From contig VBJR01000300.1 of the NCBI GenBank assembly GCA_005880175.1, positions 1 through 8,803 of the forward strand: DNA of 8,803 bases, in the 5' to 3' direction. Of this stretch, positions 6,075 to 8,803 are shown piece after piece; position 1 is the first letter of the stretch, and every line of letters begins with the position of its first letter. A model generated the notes under the pieces. It searched no databases. It was given only the letters and a program-made list of their open reading frames with translations, and was not told the origin of the DNA. The DNA comes from Chloroflexota bacterium (GTDB taxonomy: Bacteria; Chloroflexota; Dormibacteria; Dormibacterales; Dormibacteraceae). The translations under genes were made by a program, and so were the position numbers.

Positions 6075-6662
6075 TCAGGCCGACGCGGCTCCGGTCCGGG
6101 CGGCCGTAGCCTGGTCGAGCACCTTCCTCACCTGCTCGCGGTGCGAGTCGGCGTGCGAGAGCCCGCCGAGGAAGCGGCCGATCGCGTTGACGGGAGTCGC
6201 GCCCTCGCGCGCCGTGTACGTCACCTCGAGGTGCGTGCGGGCCGGCCACGCCTCCAGCATGGCCAGCTGCATGCGCCGGCTCTCCTCGATCCGGTCGCGC
6301 AGGAACTGGACGTTGTTCGCCTCCGGCCAGTCCACCTCCCAGCGGGAGCGGCCAGTGATCTCGACGCCCCGGGCCAGCGTCAGGGCATGCGCCCCCGCCT
6401 CCTCGGACGAGGCGGTCCAGTGGACGATGACGTGGCCCAGCGTCCAGGCCAGTTCGACGTCCTCGGGCCTCGCCGCGAACGTGTCCTTGGCGTCGGGGTC
6501 CCGGGGAACGAACGTGGTGTCCGGGTCCTCGGCCGTGGCGATCAGCTCCTGGAAGATGTCGCACATCTCGTTGGCCAGACGGACCAGGTCGTCGCGCGTC
6601 AGGCCCTCCGCGAGATCCTGGAGGGTCTTCTCCTTGCTGCGTACGGGGCTGAAGTCGATCAC
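6075..6662 (-). CDS. DinB-like four-helix-bundle protein, possible metal-dependent enzyme
   Basis: A 195-residue protein of the DinB/YfiT-like superfamily in the form common in actinobacteria. It shows IDFSPVRSKEKTLQDLAEGL (2-21), NEMCDIF (31-37), FVPRDPDAKDTFAA (51-64), WTLGHVIVHWTASSEEA (73-89), LARGVEITGRSRWEV (97-110), ESRRMQLAMLEAWP (127-140) and FLGGLSHADSHREQV (164-178). His77 or His81 with His170 and His174 (H-x3-H) are candidate ligands of the metal site of this fold. Relatives include thiol-dependent transferases, but many have no known function. The GTG at 6662 gives the family N-terminus; a longer frame from 6749 would run into the ligase gene and is rejected. It begins 34 bp after the ligase stop, just behind a hairpin, with no good Shine-Dalgarno. 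The first 12-13 codons are duplicated in copy A. Confidence 0.88.
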   Translation of the reverse strand: MIDFSPVRSKEKTLQDLAEGLTRDDLVRLANEMCDIFQELIATAEDPDTTFVPRDPDAKDTFAARPEDVELAWTLGHVIVHWTASSEEAGAHALTLARGVEITGRSRWEVDWPEANNVQFLRDRIEESRRMQLAMLEAWPARTHLEVTYTAREGATPVNAIGRFLGGLSHADSHREQVRKVLDQATAARTGAASA

Positions 6663-6824
6663 GAGTGCAGCAACCCCCGCCGGCCGGGGGTTTGTTTCAG
6701 ACGGGGACCGGCACGCTGCCGCCGTTCGGCTGAGCCACCGGCTGGACATCCGCGAAGGCCGGCTCGTGCTCCAGGGCGGCGCCGTCGGAGCGGCCGAGGC
6801 AGCGCACCCTCGGCGAGGTCCGGC
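6625..6824 (-). repeat. Inverted repeat copy B (200 bp), native ligase-DinB junction
   Basis: This is the exact reverse complement of 5574-5773. Here the conserved [15 protein letters not shown] motif of the ligase runs without a break across the 6824 edge, and the DinB-like N-terminus runs without a break across the 6625 edge. Both genes are therefore continuous and this copy is the original. The copies are separated by 851 bp. Confidence 0.9.
6672..6692 (+). terminator. Hairpin between the CoA ligase and the DinB-like gene
   Basis: AACCCCCG (6672-6679) and CGGGGGTT (6685-6692) pair around a 5-nt loop. The T-rich tail (TTTGTTT) is on the plus strand, opposite to both flanking genes. For minus-strand transcription the hairpin lies 5-25 nt downstream of the ligase stop and 9 nt before the DinB-like GTG. 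It could slow readthrough or cover the ribosome-binding region. Confidence 0.4.
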
Positions 6825-7839
6825 CGCAGGAGCAGCGCGTCGCGGTCACCTCGAGGAGCTCGGCCGAGCGGTAGCGCAGGACCGGGGTCGCGTCGCGCTC
6901 GAACGTCGTGTAGACGGCCTCGCCGCGCGCGCCCTCCGTCCACTGGACGCGCTCGCCGGTGGCCGGGTCGACCAGCTCGACGATCACGTACTTGGCGGCG
7001 TTGAAGTGCATGCCCGCGCCCTCGCCGCACTCGGACCACATGCCGGCCATCACCTCGGCCAGGCCCATCGTGTCGCGGACGTGCGCGACGCCCCAGCCGC
7101 CGGCGATGCGCCCCCGCACCTCCGGCCGGTCCAGGCCCGGCTCGCCGCCGGCCAGCACCTTGCGCACGCCCAGCCCGCGGGTCCCGGCCGCCGCGAGCGC
7201 CTCGTCGGCGAGCTCGGCGGCGGTGGAGGTGCCGGCGACGAGGGCGGTGACCTGGAGCTGCGCCAGGTGCGCCAGCACCTGGTCGGGCGTGCTCCCGCCC
7301 GGCCACGTCACCGTGGCGCCGAGGCGGCGCAGGCCGTCAGCGTACGCCCAGCCGTTGGGGGCGGCGGGGAGGTCGACCAGGTGCGCGACGACGTCGTCCG
7401 GCCGGATGCCCGCGGTCCACAGCGAGTTGGCGATCGCGTCGCTCCACGTCTCCTGGTCGCGGCGGGTCAGGCCCCCGAACACCGGCGGGCCGGTGGTGCC
7501 CGACGACGAGACGACCTGGACGATGTACTGCTGGGGGACGGCCTGCTGGAGCCCGAGCGGCCGGCCCGGCGGCGCCCCGTCCTGGGCCCCGCGGAGCTGC
7601 GCGCGGCACGTGAAGGGCAGCAGGTCCAGCATGTCCAGGGTGGGCAGGCGGCCCCGGGTGACCCAGTACCCGCGCAGCCCGACCCGGCGTCCGGCGGCGG
7701 CGAGGACGCCCCGGTACAGCTCGGAGCGCTGGGGCAGCGTCTCCAGCATCATGGCCAGCTGCTGCGCCTGCCATGCCTCGATCCAGGCCCACGGCCGCGT
7801 CTCGAACTCCCGATCCCAGTACCGGCCGTCCAGGCCCAC
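6697..7839 (-). CDS. Phenylacetate-CoA ligase-like (PaaK/CapK family) adenylate-forming enzyme, short C-terminus
   Basis: A 380-residue adenylate-forming enzyme that would activate a carboxylic acid to an acyl-AMP and then a CoA thioester. It starts RYWDREFET, and has the ATP loop VSSSGTTGPPVFGG (110-123), LAGGEPG (229-235), HVRDTMGLAEV (253-263), GEAVYTTFERDATPVLRYRSAEL (307-329) and [17 protein letters not shown] (336-352). Cys271, His278, Cys336 and Cys338 resemble a structural metal site of this family. The usual C-terminal lid, starting 'GR.DDMLI.RGVNVFPS.IE' and about 80-100 residues long, is absent: the protein ends 28 residues after GRSD. It is therefore a short variant or a truncated gene. 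The GTG at 7839 is favoured by a TACACT hexamer 7 nt upstream. It is divergent from the PPOX gene and followed by the DinB-like gene. Confidence 0.8.
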   Translation of the reverse strand: MGLDGRYWDREFETRPWAWIEAWQAQQLAMMLETLPQRSELYRGVLAAAGRRVGLRGYWVTRGRLPTLDMLDLLPFTCRAQLRGAQDGAPPGRPLGLQQAVPQQYIVQVVSSSGTTGPPVFGGLTRRDQETWSDAIANSLWTAGIRPDDVVAHLVDLPAAPNGWAYADGLRRLGATVTWPGGSTPDQVLAHLAQLQVTALVAGTSTAAELADEALAAAGTRGLGVRKVLAGGEPGLDRPEVRGRIAGGWGVAHVRDTMGLAEVMAGMWSECGEGAGMHFNAAKYVIVELVDPATGERVQWTEGARGEAVYTTFERDATPVLRYRSAELLEVTATRCSCGRTSPRVRCLGRSDGAALEHEPAFADVQPVAQPNGGSVPVPV

Positions 7840-7846
7840 CAGCGGC

Positions 7847-7852
7847 AGTGTA
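7847..7852 (-). promoter_or_regulatory. Putative -10 hexamer of the CoA ligase
   Basis: TACACT on the reverse strand, 7 nt before the GTG at 7839, consistent with transcription starting on the start codon. The TAGCCT at 7871 to 7866 is a competing candidate, but no Shine-Dalgarno is visible in the 20-nt leader it would produce. Confidence 0.35.
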
Positions 7853-7865
7853 GACGGACGGCGTC

Positions 7866-7875
7866 AGGCTACGTT
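7866..7875. promoter_or_regulatory. Back-to-back -10 hexamers between the CoA ligase and PPOX genes
   Basis: AGGCTACGTT contains TAGCCT on the reverse strand (7871 to 7866) and TACGTT on the forward strand (7870-7875), sharing one TA step. The forward element lies 9 nt before the PPOX ATG at 7885. The geometry is identical to the 1626-1635 element. Confidence 0.4.
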
Positions 7876-7884
7876 TTCCCAGTA

Positions 7885-8343
7885 ATGCCCTCGCAGCGCG
7901 AGCTCATTCGCATGACCGACGAGGAGGTCGCCGGGTTCCTCGCCGAGCGGCGCAAGCTGCATGTCGCCACGCTCGGCCGCGATGGCGCCCCGCACCTGAT
8001 GCCGATGTACTTCATCGTGGTGGACGGCGCCGTGACGTTCTGGACGTACACGTCCTCACAGAAGATCGTGAACCTCCGGCGCGACCCCCGCATCACCGTG
8101 ATGGCCGAGGACGGCGAGGCGTACGTCGACCTCCGCGGCGTGCAGATCGCGGGCCTGGCCCGGCTGACCGACGACCCCACGCTGGTGACGGCGTTCGGGG
8201 AGCGGCTGTTCGAGCGGTACTTCGGGCCGCTCGACGAGAACGGCCGGATCTACGTGGCGCGTTCGGCGGCCAAGCGGACGCGGGTCACCGTGGAGCCGCT
8301 CCGCGTCGTCTCCTGGGACCACCGCAAGCTCGGCTCCACCTGA
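7885..8343 (+). CDS. PPOX-class split-barrel FMN/F420-dependent oxidoreductase
   Basis: A 152-residue split beta-barrel protein of the pyridoxamine-phosphate-oxidase-like superfamily. It shows the family order MTDEEVAGFLAERRKLHVATLGRDGAPHLMPMYFIVVDGAVTFWTYTSSQKIVNLRRDPRITVMAEDG (10-77), then YVDLRGVQIAGLARL (80-94) and a C-terminal RVTVEPLRVVSWDHRKL (133-149). The TSSQKIVNLRRDP stretch is where flavin phosphate is usually bound. In actinobacteria many such proteins use cofactor F420 in place of FMN to reduce small molecules; which is used here cannot be told. The ATG at 7885 has a TACGTT hexamer 9 nt upstream and no Shine-Dalgarno. Met10 (7912) is a possible alternative start. It is divergent from the ligase (45 bp between start codons). 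Confidence 0.9.
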   Translation: MPSQRELIRMTDEEVAGFLAERRKLHVATLGRDGAPHLMPMYFIVVDGAVTFWTYTSSQKIVNLRRDPRITVMAEDGEAYVDLRGVQIAGLARLTDDPTLVTAFGERLFERYFGPLDENGRIYVARSAAKRTRVTVEPLRVVSWDHRKLGST

Positions 8344-8381
8344 CCTGCAACCCGGGACGGGCCCTCGCGCGTAGTAATGAC

Positions 8382-8786
8382 ATGAGGGTCGAGCTCACGG
8401 CGGCGGAGCGGTCGCGGCTCCGGGAGCTCAGCGTCGAGCGCTCGCTCGGTGAGCGATCGGGCTTCGTCCGGCCCGAGCTCCGCTCGCGCTGGCAGCAGCT
8501 GCAGGACGACATCGCGCGCGCGCACGGCGTCCATCCGGCCGATGCCCGGTTCCGGGCGGACGGCGCGAGCGGGCGGGCCTGGATCGAGGTCTCGCCCCGG
8601 TCGGCCGAGGCGCACGCGGCGGCGGCGGTGCGCTTCGCCAGGGCGGTGGAGGCCTTCGCCGTCGAGGACCTGCCGATGGACGTGGACGCCGCGTCGGCCG
8701 TGCGGCTCCGCGCCAAGCTGGAGGCAGGCGGGCCGATCCTGGTGGGGGAGCGCCACGGCGTCGAGCAGAACCCGCTCGTCGCGTAG
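8382..8786 (+). CDS. Hypothetical protein; C-terminal end resembles the start of a Tiki/ChaN-like domain
   Basis: A 134-residue frame, 38 bp after the PPOX gene on the same strand, with the strong third-position G/C bias of its neighbours. It is charged and rich in Arg, Ala and Glu, has no signal peptide or membrane segment, and is mostly helical by appearance. I do not recognise the first 115 residues. The last part, AGGPILVGERHGVEQNPLVA, looks like the first strand and metal-binding E-x-H of Tiki/ChaN-like (haem-binding uptake) proteins, which would normally continue for 150 or more residues. Here a TAG follows at once, and the frame beyond it stays open to the window edge (T-L-A-R-R). The gene may therefore be interrupted by a nonsense change, or the similarity may be chance. 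No clear Shine-Dalgarno precedes the ATG at 8382. Confidence 0.6.
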   Translation: MRVELTAAERSRLRELSVERSLGERSGFVRPELRSRWQQLQDDIARAHGVHPADARFRADGASGRAWIEVSPRSAEAHAAAAVRFARAVEAFAVEDLPMDVDAASAVRLRAKLEAGGPILVGERHGVEQNPLVA

Positions 8787-8803
8787 ACGCTCGCGCGCCG
8801 GTT

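Noticed and set aside
5574..6824. Invertible phase-variation switch controlling pgm
   Set aside because: Recombination between the copies would flip pgm-N and DinB. DinB would be rebuilt from the start in copy A, but pgm would stay broken in either orientation because its middle segment is absent. No recombinase gene is present.
5574..6824. Insertion sequence or composite transposon with 200-bp terminal inverted repeats
   Set aside because: The repeats are fragments of ordinary genes, the enclosed 851 bp encodes no transposase, and no target-site duplication is visible at the outer edges.
5782..8343. A single 853-codon open frame on the plus strand
   Set aside because: Only its last 153 codons (PPOX, from 7885) code. 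The rest lies antisense to the DinB-like and ligase genes and repeat B, and is open because of high GC.
1..8803. tRNA, rRNA or CRISPR array
   Set aside because: No cloverleaf-like segment, conserved rRNA stretch or regularly spaced direct repeats were seen.

Overview
The window is very GC-rich (roughly 70% by eye). It has actinobacterial-type gene content: a split-barrel FMN/F420-type oxidoreductase, an actinobacterial-style DinB-like protein and a 4-TM 'phage holin' family protein. Many genes have a TANNNT -10 hexamer only 7-9 nt before the start codon. Actinomycetota is the best guess, possibly a deep lineage such as Thermoleophilia. That assignment is an inference.

Layout. (1) 1-792 (+): the 3' part of a YidC/Oxa1 membrane insertase, open at the left edge. 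(2) 821-1607 (-): a small 4-TM membrane protein preceded by a VOC/glyoxalase-fold protein. (3) 1645-4048 (+): a sugar-phosphate-isomerase-like TIM barrel, a 202-bp structured intergenic region, and a Gfo/Idh/MocA oxidoreductase. These two enzymes are a common pair in sugar or polyol catabolism. (4) 4031-4483 (-): a MarR-family regulator whose 3' end overlaps the oxidoreductase. (5) 4525-7839 (-): a phosphoglucomutase (pgm) in two pieces, a DinB-like protein and a PaaK-like CoA ligase. (6) 7885-8786 (+): a PPOX-class oxidoreductase and an unrecognised short protein that may be cut by a stop codon.

The most striking feature is a perfect 200-bp inverted repeat, copy A at 5574-5773 and copy B at 6625-6824. 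Copy B sits naturally across the end of the CoA ligase and the start of the DinB-like gene. Copy A lies, inverted, in the middle of pgm. There it takes the place of about 95 codons, including the segment that carries the catalytic phosphoserine in this family. This is either a genuine templated insertion with deletion, which would inactivate pgm, or an assembly or amplification artefact. The exact 200-bp length and perfect identity make the artefact a serious possibility.

Two further patterns recur. Five start codons (isomerase, MarR, pgm, ligase, PPOX) lack an obvious Shine-Dalgarno and lie 7-9 nt after a TANNNT hexamer, as expected for leaderless mRNAs. Three others (holin-like, VOC, Gfo/Idh) have good Shine-Dalgarno sequences. 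Both divergent gene pairs also have back-to-back -10 hexamers sharing one TA step, suggesting symmetric bidirectional promoters.
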